From VBDM01 sp035651815 (lineage in GTDB: Bacteria; Pseudomonadota; Gammaproteobacteria; Burkholderiales; SG8-39), in contig DASRFB010000097.1 in NCBI GenBank assembly GCA_035651815.1, positions 1-12,924 of the forward strand: a DNA stretch of 12,924 bases, read 5' to 3'. Below, one piece after another: positions 1-6,999 of this stretch (positions within the stretch are counted from its first letter, which is position 1; every line of letters begins with the position of its first letter). The notes beneath the pieces were generated by a model. That model had not been told where the DNA came from. It did not search any database and was given only the letters and a program-made list of their open reading frames with translations. Made by a program: the position numbers and the translations under genes.

Positions 1-1239
1 CGTGCCGGTGATGGGATCGCAGGACCAGTTCCCCAGGTGAGCCATGCGTTGCGCCTCGGCCAGGCTCTCCTCGCTCTCGCGCAGGTCCTTGGTGATGACC
101 TTCGCCATCTCGAGCGCGCGGCCGCGCGAGGATACGAGGGAATAGAACATGCCCACCACGAGCAAGCTGATCAGAATGCCGCCGGCCAAGACGATCCACG
201 GAAGTGTCACATCGGTGCCGCGAACGAAGGCTTCGTGGGCGGCGCTGAAGTGCACCTCCCAGATACGGCCCGCCACCTCCATTGGCAGGGTGATGTTGAA
301 GGGTGTGGCCCCGCTTTGCCGTTCTCCGGTTGCCGGCGCGACCAGGTCCTTGCTGTCGAACAGAAGGCGCTCCTCCGACATTATCTCGGGATTCGGAACG
401 TATCCGCGGGCCGGTCCGGCTTCGTAGAGCCGGAAGTGCATGTGCTGCAGCGCAGATTCATCGAGCGCGCCCTGCACGAGCTCGCGCACGCGGAAGCCCG
501 CTCCTACCGACCCGAGATAGGCGGCGCGACGCTCCTCTCGGGTCCGTGTTGGAGCGTCGGAGCGATAGACCGGCAGCCGTAGGGCGAGCATCGCGAGCGC
601 TCGGCTCTGTCCGACATTCAGAAGTTGTCCGGACGAGGTCAACTCGCCGCTGTCGCGGGCCGACGCGAGCGCCAACGCGACTGCACGCGGGTTCGCGATC
701 GTCGGATTTGCGGCGATGTCGAGGCCGAACGCGTATTGATTCGCCGCCATCGGCTCCAGATAGTTCAGCACGTAATAGTCGGCGCGCTCGCCGGAGGGCT
801 TTATCGCGAAGCCTGGATAGCCTCTGGAGTCGAGGCTCGTGTCGGCCCGCACGCGGGCTTCGAATCTCGCCTTGTTCGCCCGCGTCACGTACTCGGCGTA
901 GTTCAATCCCTGAAAGCCGGGATACCGGTGGGCCAGGTCGAGCGCGGTGACGTACTGATGAAATTCGGCGCGCGAAAGGGTGCCCGACTTGCTGAATAGC
1001 GCTCCCAATCCGTAAAGCACGTCGAAATAGGACTTAATCCGAGCCTCGATCACGTGCTTCGCGTCGCTCGCCTGGCGCTCGAAGCGCAGGTGCGCTTCGT
1101 TCTCGATGTTTTCCTTCACGACCTGCGAGAGCAGCACGGACGCGACGACGCCGGTCACCAGCGCGGCGACCGGGAACAGTAGACTGCGTGTGCCGGACGC
1201 GCCGTCCGGCTTGAGGTTCAGCCCCAGCAAGTACTTCAT
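1..1239 (-). CDS. CHASE-domain membrane sensor, partial (3' end outside window)
   Basis: The window shows 413 residues of a membrane sensor with no stop before the edge. A short cytoplasmic N-terminus leads into a first membrane helix at about residues 20-40. A periplasmic CHASE domain follows at about 60-300, with the typical YPGFQGLNY stretch (106-114), FGLDIAANP (171-179), a DSGELTSSG block (196-204) and LPVYR (222-226). A second helix lies at about 346-368. A linker then enters a PAS domain (SEESLAEAQRMAHLGNW, 389-405). CHASE domains bind small ligands such as cytokinin-like molecules, but this ligand is unknown. The output module (histidine kinase or diguanylate cyclase/EAL) is beyond the edge. 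The ATG at 1239 is the only start codon after the in-frame TGA at 1291-1293; GAGGAA lies directly before it. Base use is less GC-rich than its neighbours and includes ATA codons. Confidence 0.88.
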   Translation of the reverse strand, partial: MKYLLGLNLKPDGASGTRSLLFPVAALVTGVVASVLLSQVVKENIENEAHLRFERQASDAKHVIEARIKSYFDVLYGLGALFSKSGTLSRAEFHQYVTALDLAHRYPGFQGLNYAEYVTRANKARFEARVRADTSLDSRGYPGFAIKPSGERADYYVLNYLEPMAANQYAFGLDIAANPTIANPRAVALALASARDSGELTSSGQLLNVGQSRALAMLALRLPVYRSDAPTRTREERRAAYLGSVGAGFRVRELVQGALDESALQHMHFRLYEAGPARGYVPNPEIMSEERLLFDSKDLVAPATGERQSGATPFNITLPMEVAGRIWEVHFSAAHEAFVRGTDVTLPWIVLAGGILISLLVVGMFYSLVSSRGRALEMAKVITKDLRESEESLAEAQRMAHLGNWSCDPITGT

Positions 1240-1451
1240 TTCCTCGCTCTTTATTGTTCTGGCGGCTTGTCCCGCTCTATGGAAGTCGAATCATTCCGGC
1301 ATCCAAGTCCGCGAGGAATCGGGGCCTTTCTCCGGGGGAAATCGAAATACCTGAGCCCTGTAGGATTTCGGATGACAAACCTGTCAGGCCCGCCCGGCGC
1401 GATTCCAGCGGTCCCGCAAAAGTCACGGTTTTCATGGTGTTAGGATACGCC

Positions 1452-2183
1452 ATGGCGATCGTGCTTTTTACCGATTTCGGCGCGCAGGACCCCTACGTGG
1501 GACAGGTGAAGGCGGTCCTCGAGCGCGACGCTCCGGGAACGCCGGTGATCGATCTGCTGCACGACTTCCCCGCGTACGCCGTGAAGCCCGCGGCGCATCT
1601 GCTCGCCGCGCTCGCGCCGCAGTTCGTTCAGGGCAGCGTCTTCGTCGCCGTGGTCGACCCCGGTGTCGGCAGCGCGCGCGCGGCCGTCGCCGTACAGGCC
1701 GACGGCTACCGTTTCGTCGGCCCGGACAACGGTCTGATCTCGGTCTTCGCGGCGAGGGCGCGCGACGCGCGGGCTTGGCGCATCGCCTGGACGCCGGACA
1801 TCCTGTCGGCGTCGTTCCACGGCCGCGACTTGTTCGCGCCGGTCGCGGCGCGCCTCGCGACGGGCCGCACGCCGGAAGGCTGGCTCGTGCCGCTGCAAGC
1901 GCTCTCGGTGGACTTCGGCGCGGGCGATCTCGGCGAAGTGATCTACGTCGACCATTACGGCAACGCGATGACCGGCCTGCGCGCGATCGACGCGCCGCGG
2001 GAAGCAGAGCTCGTGGTCGCGGGACGGCGCCTGCGCTACCAGCGCGTGTTCTCGGACGCGCACGAAGGCGTGCCGTTCTGGTACGAGAATAGCCAGGGCC
2101 TCGTGGAGATCGCGATGAATCGCGCGAGCGCGGCGCGCGCGCTCGGTGTCGATGTCGGCACGCCGGTCGCCTGGGCGGCGTGA
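1452..2183 (+). CDS. SAM hydrolase (adenosine-forming), DUF62 / SAM hydroxide adenosyltransferase family
   Basis: This 243-residue cytoplasmic protein matches the DUF62 family, whose studied members hydrolyse S-adenosylmethionine to adenosine and methionine and are related to SAM-dependent fluorinase and chlorinase. Visible hallmarks are LFTDFG at 5-10, DPYVG at 13-17, DPGVGS at 69-74, GPDNG at 90-94, HGRDLFAP at 123-130 and, in the C-terminal domain, DHYGN at 167-171. Asp69, Arg76 and His123 fit the Asp-Arg-His triad reported for the hydrolases. The length is a little short of the usual 250-280. The ATG at 1452 is preferred because family members start right before the LFTDFG strand and AGGA lies 6 nt upstream. 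An in-frame ATG at 1434 would add only six residues. The gene stands alone and converges on the glycerate kinase with a 9-nt gap. Its biological role in bacteria is unsettled; SAM homeostasis is an inference. Confidence 0.9.
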   Translation: MAIVLFTDFGAQDPYVGQVKAVLERDAPGTPVIDLLHDFPAYAVKPAAHLLAALAPQFVQGSVFVAVVDPGVGSARAAVAVQADGYRFVGPDNGLISVFAARARDARAWRIAWTPDILSASFHGRDLFAPVAARLATGRTPEGWLVPLQALSVDFGAGDLGEVIYVDHYGNAMTGLRAIDAPREAELVVAGRRLRYQRVFSDAHEGVPFWYENSQGLVEIAMNRASAARALGVDVGTPVAWAA

Positions 2184-2192
2184 AATCCCCGC

Positions 2193-3473
2193 TCAGGCGA
2201 CGAGGATGGCCCGGTAGTCGTTGACGTTCGTGCGCGTCGGGCCGGTCACGACCAGGTCGCCCAGCGCGGAGAAGAATCCGTAGGCGTCGTTGTTCGCGAG
2301 CAGCGCCCTGGCGTCCGCGCCGAGCGCCGCGGCGCGCGCCAGGCTGTCGGGCAGCAGCACCGCGCCGGCGTTGTCCTCCGAGCCGTCGATGCCGTCGGTA
2401 TCGCAGGCGATCGCGCTCGCGCGCGGCAGGCCGGCGAGATCGATCGCGAGCGAGAGCAGGAACTCGGCGCACCGTCCGCCGCGCCCGGAGCCGCGCACCG
2501 TGACCGTGCATTCCCCGCCCGAGATCAGCGCGACCGGCGGCGCGAACGGCGCCCCGTGCCGCGCCACCTGGCGCGCGAGCGCGCCGTAGACCTTGGCGAC
2601 CTCGGACGCTTCGCCCGTCACGGCGTCGCCGAGCACCGCCGCGGCGCATCCGCGCGCGCGAAAGAACTCCGCTGCGGCGAGCAGCGATTGCTGCGCCGAC
2701 GCGACGACGCGGTTCTCCACGCGGGCGAGCGCCGGATCGCGCGGCTTGGGCGTCTCGGGGATCTCGCCGCGCGCGCCGCGCTCGAGGCGCCGGCGCACGG
2801 TCTCGGGCGCGCGCACCCCATAGCGCCGCAGCACCTCGAGCGCGTCGCCGTAGGTCGTGGGATCGGGCGCGCACGGGCCCGAGGCGATGTGCGTCGGGTC
2901 GTCGCCCGTGACGTCCGAGACGACGAGCGCGAGCACCCGCGCGCCGGTCGCCGCCGCGAGCCGTCCTCCCTGGATCGCGGACAGATGCTTGCGTACCGTG
3001 TTCATGTCCTGGATGGGGGCGCCGCTCTTCAGCAGCTCGCGCGTGGTCGCTTTGAGATCCTCGGCGGGAACGTCGTCGGCTGGAAGGTTGAGCAGCGCCG
3101 AGCCGCCTCCCGATACGAGCGCGAGCACGAGGTCGTCGGCGCCGAGGCCGCGGACCGCCGCGAGGATCTCGCGCGCCGCGGCTTGTCCCGCCTCGTCCGG
3201 CACCGGATGGCCCGCCTCGACCACTCGTATCCGCCGCGTCGCCGCGCCGTGCCGGTAACGCGTGACGACGAGGCCCTCGAGCGGCGCGCCGGCGGGCCAG
3301 ACGGCCTCGACCGCCGCCGCCATCGACGCCGCCGCCTTGCCCGCGCCGACCACCAGCGTCCGTCCCTTGGGCGGCGCGGGCAGGTGCGGCGGGAGGATCA
3401 CGAGCGGATCGGCCGCCGCGACGGCGGCGTGGAAGCTGTCGACGAGCAGGCGCCGCGGATCGTCCGCCGGCAT
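2193..3473 (-). CDS. gckA: Glycerate 2-kinase, MOFRL family (GckA/TtuD type)
   Basis: This 426-residue protein should phosphorylate D-glycerate with ATP to 2-phosphoglycerate, the exit step of glycolate, tartronate-semialdehyde and serine-cycle routes into central metabolism. The N-terminal DUF4147 domain shows GAGKA (43-47), SGGGSALLNLP (121-131), MNTVRKHLS (157-165) and SDVTGDDPTHIASGP (186-200). The C-terminal MOFRL domain shows SGGECTV (318-324), CAEFLLSLA (335-343), CDTDGIDGSED (357-367) and TGPTRTNVND (410-419). The length is full for the family. Older databases call these proteins TtuD, 'hydroxypyruvate reductase', which is a legacy misannotation. Its ATG at 3473 shares a base with the stop of the upstream hydrolase (TGATG), so the two are probably co-translated. 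It stops 9 nt from the convergent SAM hydrolase. Family assignment is firm; the in vivo pathway is inferred. Confidence 0.92.
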   Translation of the reverse strand: MPADDPRRLLVDSFHAAVAAADPLVILPPHLPAPPKGRTLVVGAGKAAASMAAAVEAVWPAGAPLEGLVVTRYRHGAATRRIRVVEAGHPVPDEAGQAAAREILAAVRGLGADDLVLALVSGGGSALLNLPADDVPAEDLKATTRELLKSGAPIQDMNTVRKHLSAIQGGRLAAATGARVLALVVSDVTGDDPTHIASGPCAPDPTTYGDALEVLRRYGVRAPETVRRRLERGARGEIPETPKPRDPALARVENRVVASAQQSLLAAAEFFRARGCAAAVLGDAVTGEASEVAKVYGALARQVARHGAPFAPPVALISGGECTVTVRGSGRGGRCAEFLLSLAIDLAGLPRASAIACDTDGIDGSEDNAGAVLLPDSLARAAALGADARALLANNDAYGFFSALGDLVVTGPTRTNVNDYRAILVA

Positions 3474-4318
3474 CAGAGCCCCATCATGGCGAGCAGCGCC
3501 CTGTGGAGCGCGCTCGAGGAATCGGTGAGCCGCTCGAGCACGGTGAAATGGTCGTCGCCCGGAGAGAGCAGATCGCCTTTGTGCACCTTCTTCCAGCGCT
3601 CGGCGATGAGACGGTTCTGGATATGGAAACCCTCGCTCTCCTTCTCGCCGACCGCCGTGTACAGCGGAGCGTCGGTCGCGGGTGGCATGAGCACCGGGCT
3701 CGCCGCGCGCGCCGACTCGGGATCGAGACGCACGTCGCCGTTGATCGAAGGCGTCTTGCGGATCTCCTCGAGATCGTAGAGTCCGCTGATCGAGAAGCCC
3801 GCCTGCACCGTCCTGCGCGGCAGGTCGCCAGCGTACGCGGGCCAGAGCGTCGCGAGCATCATCGCGGTCAGGTGGCCGCCCGCCGAGTGGCCGCAGACAT
3901 AAAGCCGCCGCGCCGGCGCCCCGAAGTTCGGCCCGTTGCGGTAGAGCCACGAGCACGCCTGCACCATCTGCATCACGATGTCGCGGATCCGCACCGCGGG
4001 ACAAAGCGAATAGTTGGGCACGGCCAGGGTGACGCCCGCCCGGGTGAGCGCCGGGGCGAGGAAGGAGAAGTTCTTCTTGTCGAGCGAGCGCCAGTAGCCG
4101 CCGTGGATGAAGACGAGCAGCGCGCGGCTCTCGCCCTGGGAGCGGAACACGTCGAGCTTCTCCGCGTCCCCGGGCCCGTACGGCACGTCGAGATACGTCT
4201 CGAGCCGCGCGCGCGCCTCCTCGGAGCCGCGGTCCCAGCGGGCGAACGCCTGCTGCCAGTCGGGCACCGTGAGCCGCGGGTTGTAGCGCAGGTCGTAGTC
4301 GATCTTCGCGGCGCTCAT
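3473..4318 (-). CDS. Alpha/beta hydrolase, kynurenine formamidase / esterase-like
   Basis: This 281-residue protein has no signal peptide and is probably cytoplasmic. It has the HGGYW oxyanion-hole motif (72-76) of hormone-sensitive-lipase and arylformamidase-type hydrolases, a GHSAGGH nucleophile elbow with Ser145, and a late GDDHF with His257 as catalytic base. The acid is probably in the VGEKESEGF stretch (223-231). The opening YDLRYNPR (8-15) and the HGGYW form resemble the kynurenine formamidase branch, which hydrolyses N-formylkynurenine, but esterases or other amidases share this architecture. No other kynurenine-pathway gene is present, so the substrate stays open. The ATG at 4318 follows a perfect TATAAT with no Shine-Dalgarno sequence, which suggests a very short or absent leader. 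The stop overlaps the glycerate kinase start, making a two-gene operon. Confidence 0.85.
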   Translation of the reverse strand: MSAAKIDYDLRYNPRLTVPDWQQAFARWDRGSEEARARLETYLDVPYGPGDAEKLDVFRSQGESRALLVFIHGGYWRSLDKKNFSFLAPALTRAGVTLAVPNYSLCPAVRIRDIVMQMVQACSWLYRNGPNFGAPARRLYVCGHSAGGHLTAMMLATLWPAYAGDLPRRTVQAGFSISGLYDLEEIRKTPSINGDVRLDPESARAASPVLMPPATDAPLYTAVGEKESEGFHIQNRLIAERWKKVHKGDLLSPGDDHFTVLERLTDSSSALHRALLAMMGL

Positions 4319-4330
4319 GGCGAGCGGCGG

Positions 4331-4336
4331 ATTATA
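4331..4336 (-). promoter_or_regulatory. Candidate -10 box (TATAAT) for the hydrolase/glycerate kinase operon
   Basis: A perfect TATAAT reads on the minus strand, ending 12 nt before the ATG at 4318. Transcription would start at about 4324, leaving a leader of roughly six bases, and no Shine-Dalgarno sequence fits. No recognisable -35 sits 17 nt upstream, so the assignment rests on the -10 and its position alone. Confidence 0.4.
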
Positions 4337-4345
4337 GCTTGGCGG

Positions 4346-4351
4346 TATAGT
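4346..4351 (+). promoter_or_regulatory. Candidate -10 box (TATAGT) for the EamA transporter
   Basis: TATAGT matches the -10 consensus at five of six bases and would start transcription near 4358, about 10 nt before the ATG at 4368. It overlaps the alternative GTG at 4350, which argues for the ATG as the real start. No good -35 is visible. It lies back to back with the opposing TATAAT, only 9 bases apart. Confidence 0.35.
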
Positions 4352-4367
4352 GAGCGCCGTCCGAGCG

Positions 4368-5279
4368 ATGAACCCGAAGAACACAGCACCGCGCTGGCAA
4401 CCGTACCTGCTGCTCGCCCTCGCCAACCTGTTCTGGGCCGGGAACTGGGTGGTCGGGCGGGCGCTGCGCGACGCCTTCGGCCCCGTCACGCTCAATTTCT
4501 CGCGCTGGGCCATCGCGGCCGTCGTGCTGCTGCCCTTCGCGCTGCCGCAGCTCGCGGGCAAGGGTGCGTTGCTTCGCCGCAACGCGGGATTGCTGGCGGC
4601 GCTCGTGATCACGGGCGTGGTGCTGTTCCAGAGCCTGGTCTACCTGGGTCTGCGCAGCACGACGGCGGTGAACGCGGTGCTCCTCAACTGCACGCTTCCG
4701 CTGTTCATGCTCGTGTGCTCCTGGGTGCTCGAGCGCGAGCGCGCGACGATGGGGCAGGTGGCCGGGATGCTGATCTCGTTCGCCGGAGTCGCCGTCATCC
4801 TGGTTCGCGGCGAGCTGGGCGACCTGCTGAGGCTGCGTTTCTACCCGGGCGACGCCTTGATCCTGCTCGCGATGCCGATGTGGGGCATCTACTCCGTGCT
4901 GCTCAAGCGCTGGCCGCGCGAGCTCTGGGGAACCGGGTTCATGCTGGTGCTCGCGCTCGCCGGGATGCCGCCGTTGCTGCTCGGGGCGGCGTTCGAGGTG
5001 GCCGGGGCCGCGCCGATCCATGCCACGCCGGCGGCCCTGGCGGGAGTGCTCTACGTCGGCCTGTTCGCTTCGGTGGGGGCCTTCATCTGCTGGAACCGCG
5101 GTGTGGTCGCCGTGGGCGCGAACGCCGCCGGGTTCTCGCTGCCGCTGCTCCCGGCGTTCGGGACCGTGCTCGCCATCGTTTTCCTGGGCGAGCAGCTGCG
5201 CCCGTTCCACTGGGTGGGCTTCGGGACCATTCTATTGGGCGTTTTCGTCGCCACCCGGCCCGGCGCCCGGCGCTCCTGA
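4368..5279 (+). CDS. EamA/DMT-superfamily transporter (RhaT-like permease)
   Basis: This 303-residue inner-membrane protein has ten predicted helices arranged as two EamA repeats (about 13-147 and 160-296), the standard length and layout for drug/metabolite transporter exporters. Typical features are LFWAGNWVVGR at 21-31, the pattern around YLGLRSTTAVNA (92-103) ending repeat one's helix three to four region, and in repeat two the WNRGVVAVGANAAG stretch (242-255) and FLGEQLRPFHWVG (272-284). Such proteins usually export amino acids or related metabolites; the substrate cannot be read from sequence. The ATG at 4368 is chosen over the GTG at 4350 because the GTG lies inside a -10-like box. It is divergent from the hydrolase operon. 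The C-terminus is basic (RPGARRS), consistent with a cytoplasmic end. Confidence 0.93.
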   Translation: MNPKNTAPRWQPYLLLALANLFWAGNWVVGRALRDAFGPVTLNFSRWAIAAVVLLPFALPQLAGKGALLRRNAGLLAALVITGVVLFQSLVYLGLRSTTAVNAVLLNCTLPLFMLVCSWVLERERATMGQVAGMLISFAGVAVILVRGELGDLLRLRFYPGDALILLAMPMWGIYSVLLKRWPRELWGTGFMLVLALAGMPPLLLGAAFEVAGAAPIHATPAALAGVLYVGLFASVGAFICWNRGVVAVGANAAGFSLPLLPAFGTVLAIVFLGEQLRPFHWVGFGTILLGVFVATRPGARRS

Positions 5280-5438
5280 GCCGTTCGGCGCACTCCAAAA
5301 TGACTTTGTTTCGCCGGCATTGATCCGGAGGAACTTTGCGCACCCGGCGCTGACCAAAAGCGAAGCAGCCGATGGTGTGGAAGGAACCGGGTACGCCTGT
5401 GGCGCCGCGCTTGCGCAGACGCTGCTCATCGAACCGAC

Positions 5439-5443
5439 GGAGG
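5439..5443 (+). promoter_or_regulatory. Shine-Dalgarno GGAGG that fixes a GTG start
   Basis: GGAGG lies 5 nt upstream of the GTG at 5449. The open frame extends well upstream of this point into the end of the EamA gene, so this site decides the start of the small GIY-YIG-like protein. Confidence 0.75.
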
Positions 5444-5448
5444 CCATC

Positions 5449-5919
5449 GTGAACGACCGGACCGCCTTGCTGGCGCTGGAAGCCCTGAGCTCGCCTCATC
5501 TCGCCGATGCCGAGCAGCAGGCGAGGGCGCTGATACGGCGCAATGCCCGGGGTGTGCGGCCCGGCATCAGCCCGAGCGCCGGCCTGAGCGGGCCCCACCG
5601 GCTGGACGCCGAAACCATCGCGACCATCGTGTCGCGCAAGTCGCCGGGGACGTTCGCCCTGGGACGCAGCGAAGGACAGACGTTCTACATCCGCTACGTC
5701 GGGCGCTCCGACGAGGACGTCGCCGCGGCGCTCGCGCAGCACATCGGCGACTACCAGCACTTCAAGTTCTGCTACTTCGGCTCGCCGCGGCCGGCGTTCG
5801 AGAAAGAATGCCAGCTGTACCACGATTTCGGCGAGGCCAAGCTCAACAACAAGTTCCATCCCCTGCGGCCGCCGTCGGGCAACTGGCACTGCCCGCGCTG
5901 CCGCATCTTCGACTACTAG
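5449..5919 (+). CDS. Small hypothetical protein resembling a GIY-YIG nuclease core with CxxC tail
   Basis: This 156-residue cytoplasmic protein has no clear named family. The central part reads like a GIY-YIG fold: GTFALGR (67-73) in place of the GIY strand, FYIRYVGRSDED (79-90) in place of the YIG strand with Arg86, His98 downstream, a Glu in FEKECQLYHDF (117-127) and paired Asn133-Asn134. GIY-YIG nucleases use the Tyr, Arg, Glu and Asn found at these places. The protein ends in HCPRC (147-151), one CxxC pair that could bind half a zinc site or act in a dimer. Residues 1-60 are a helical, unassigned leader. The GTG start at 5449 follows a GGAGG by 5 nt. The gene is single, with 169 gene-free bases before it and a terminator-like hairpin after it. 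The nuclease reading is inference; a non-catalytic GIY-YIG relative is equally possible. Confidence 0.75.
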   Translation: MNDRTALLALEALSSPHLADAEQQARALIRRNARGVRPGISPSAGLSGPHRLDAETIATIVSRKSPGTFALGRSEGQTFYIRYVGRSDEDVAAALAQHIGDYQHFKFCYFGSPRPAFEKECQLYHDFGEAKLNNKFHPLRPPSGNWHCPRCRIFDY

Positions 5920-5923
5920 CGGC

Positions 5924-5940
5924 GACCCGCGCGTCGGGTC
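5924..5940 (+). other. Small inverted repeat (GACCCG / CGGGTC)
   Basis: A 6-bp perfect stem with a 5-nt loop begins 4 nt after the stop of the GIY-YIG-like gene and abuts the larger hairpin at 5941-5970. It may add to termination or mRNA 3'-end protection. It has no T-tract and no independent evidence of function. Confidence 0.35.
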
Positions 5941-5970
5941 CGCGCCCGGGGCAGGTTGCCGCCGGGCGCG
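5941..5970 (+). terminator. Strong hairpin, probable terminator of the 5449-5919 gene
   Basis: CGCGCCCGG at 5941-5949 pairs perfectly with CCGGGCGCG at 5962-5970, and GGCA (5950-5953) pairs inside with TGCC (5957-5960), leaving a 3-nt loop and one bulged G. That makes a 13-bp, mostly GC stem. The bases after it (CTTCGCTTTA) are only weakly T-rich, so it may stall or protect RNA rather than end it alone. Its 3' half overlaps the candidate promoter of the Bug gene. Confidence 0.5.
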
Positions 5971-5984
5971 CTTCGCTTTAGCAT
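5956..5984 (+). promoter_or_regulatory. Candidate sigma-70 promoter of the Bug-receptor operon
   Basis: TTGCCG at 5956-5961 and TAGCAT at 5979-5984 are separated by 17 bases and each match consensus at four of six positions. The start of transcription would fall near 5991, about 20 nt before the ATG at 6011. Half of the 5941-5970 hairpin lies within the promoter, so terminator and promoter appear merged. Confidence 0.35.
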
Positions 5985-5988
5985 CGGG

Positions 5989-6003
5989 CCCTCTGCGAGA
6001 GGG
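5989..6003 (+). promoter_or_regulatory. Hairpin covering the Shine-Dalgarno of the Bug gene
   Basis: CCCTCT (5989-5994) and AGAGGG (5998-6003) form a perfect 6-bp stem with a 3-nt GCG loop. The Shine-Dalgarno AGGGAG (6000-6005), 5 nt before the ATG at 6011, is mostly within the 3' arm. When folded, it would limit ribosome access. This is a small hairpin and no ligand-binding structure is evident. Confidence 0.4.
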
Positions 6004-6010
6004 AGAACGT

Positions 6011-6982
6011 ATGCCGAACGGCCGCCTGCTGTGCGCCTTTTCCGCCCTGTTCCTGTCGTGCGCCGCGGCGCACGCGCAGTCCGAGTACCCGAGCCGACCG
6101 ATCAAGATGATCGTCGGCTTCGCGGCCGGCGGCATCTCCGACGTTCTCGGCCGCGCGGTCGCCGCGAAGATGTCGACCACCATCGGCCAGCCCGTCATCG
6201 TCGAGAACAAGCCGGGCGCCGGCACCACCATCGCGGGGGACGCGGCGGCCAAGGCCGTTCCCGACGGCTACATCATATGGCTCCAGGACATCACCACGCA
6301 CGCGATCAACGCGACGCTGTACACGAGGCTGCCCTACGACTCGGTCCGGGATTTCACGCCGGTCGCGCTCGTCGCCTCGACGCCGCTCATGCTGGTCGTG
6401 CATCCGAGCACGCCGACGAAGAGCGTGAAGGAGCTCATCGCCCTGCTCAAGGCGAGCCCCGGAAAATATTCGTACGGCTCCTCGGGAGCCGGCACCATCG
6501 TGCACCTCGCGAGCGAGATGTTCGACAGCGCCGAGGGCCTCGAGCTGCTCCACGTGCCTTACAAGGGGTCCAGCCCCGCCACTCAGGCGATCCTCGCCGG
6601 CGAGGTGACCTACGTGTTCTCGACCATGCCGCCCGCGATCTCGAACGCGAAGGCGGGGAAGCTGCGTGCCCTGGCCGTGACGACGCCGAAGCGCGTCTCG
6701 GCGGTGCCCGACGTGCCGACCATGATGGAGGCCGGCGTCCCGGGCTTCGAGATCGTCCTCTACAGCGGCGTCCTCGGCCCGAAAGGCCTGCCGGGGGCGA
6801 TCGTGAAGAAGCTCAACGCCGAGTTCGCGAAGGTCGCGGCGACCGAGGAGATCAAGCGCGTGTACGAGAAGCTCGGCGCCGACGCCATCACCAGCACGCC
6901 CGAGGAGTTCGGCGCGATGATGGAGCGCGAGATCGCCAGGCTCGCGCCGCTGGTGAAGGCTTCGGGCGCGAAGCCCGACTGA
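6011..6982 (+). CDS. Bug/TctC-family periplasmic solute-binding receptor
   Basis: This 323-residue protein begins with a signal peptide cleaved after AHA (residue 22), so it acts in the periplasm. It carries the standard Bug features: YPSRPIKMIVGFAAGG (26-41), ENKPGAGTTIAGD (65-77), PDGY (84-87), HVPYKG (181-186) and a closing helix near LAPLVKASG. Bug proteins bind carboxylic acids, amides and similar small solutes; TctC is the tripartite tricarboxylate transporter version. No TctA/TctB membrane partner is in the window, so it is an orphan receptor, as is common in Betaproteobacteria. It is the first gene of a run of five closely spaced genes and sits 17 nt before a PuuE-like deacetylase, which hints at an amide or ureide ligand (inference). 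The start has an AGGGAG site 5 nt upstream that lies in a small hairpin. Confidence 0.95.
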   Translation: MPNGRLLCAFSALFLSCAAAHAQSEYPSRPIKMIVGFAAGGISDVLGRAVAAKMSTTIGQPVIVENKPGAGTTIAGDAAAKAVPDGYIIWLQDITTHAINATLYTRLPYDSVRDFTPVALVASTPLMLVVHPSTPTKSVKELIALLKASPGKYSYGSSGAGTIVHLASEMFDSAEGLELLHVPYKGSSPATQAILAGEVTYVFSTMPPAISNAKAGKLRALAVTTPKRVSAVPDVPTMMEAGVPGFEIVLYSGVLGPKGLPGAIVKKLNAEFAKVAATEEIKRVYEKLGADAITSTPEEFGAMMEREIARLAPLVKASGAKPD

Positions 6983-6999
6983 ACTTGTCCTCCGCCGCC

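Noticed and set aside
1468..2874. 468-codon minus-strand open frame across the SAM hydrolase and glycerate kinase
   Set aside because: Its composition is arginine-rich and low in complexity, and both strands hold well-supported genes in other frames.
3503..5323. 606-codon plus-strand open frame across the hydrolase and transporter genes
   Set aside because: It is antisense to the hydrolase and out of frame with the transporter, is very rich in Arg, Ala and Gly, and has no domain; it is a by-product of high GC content.
5372..5452. 26-codon open frame whose stop overlaps the GTG at 5449, a possible leader peptide
   Set aside because: It has no good Shine-Dalgarno and no runs of a regulatory amino acid; the arginine-rich end fits chance reading of GC-rich DNA.
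5083..6252. 389-codon minus-strand open frame
   Set aside because: It covers the end of the transporter, the GIY-YIG-like gene, a terminator and the Bug start, and shows no recognisable domain or start signal.
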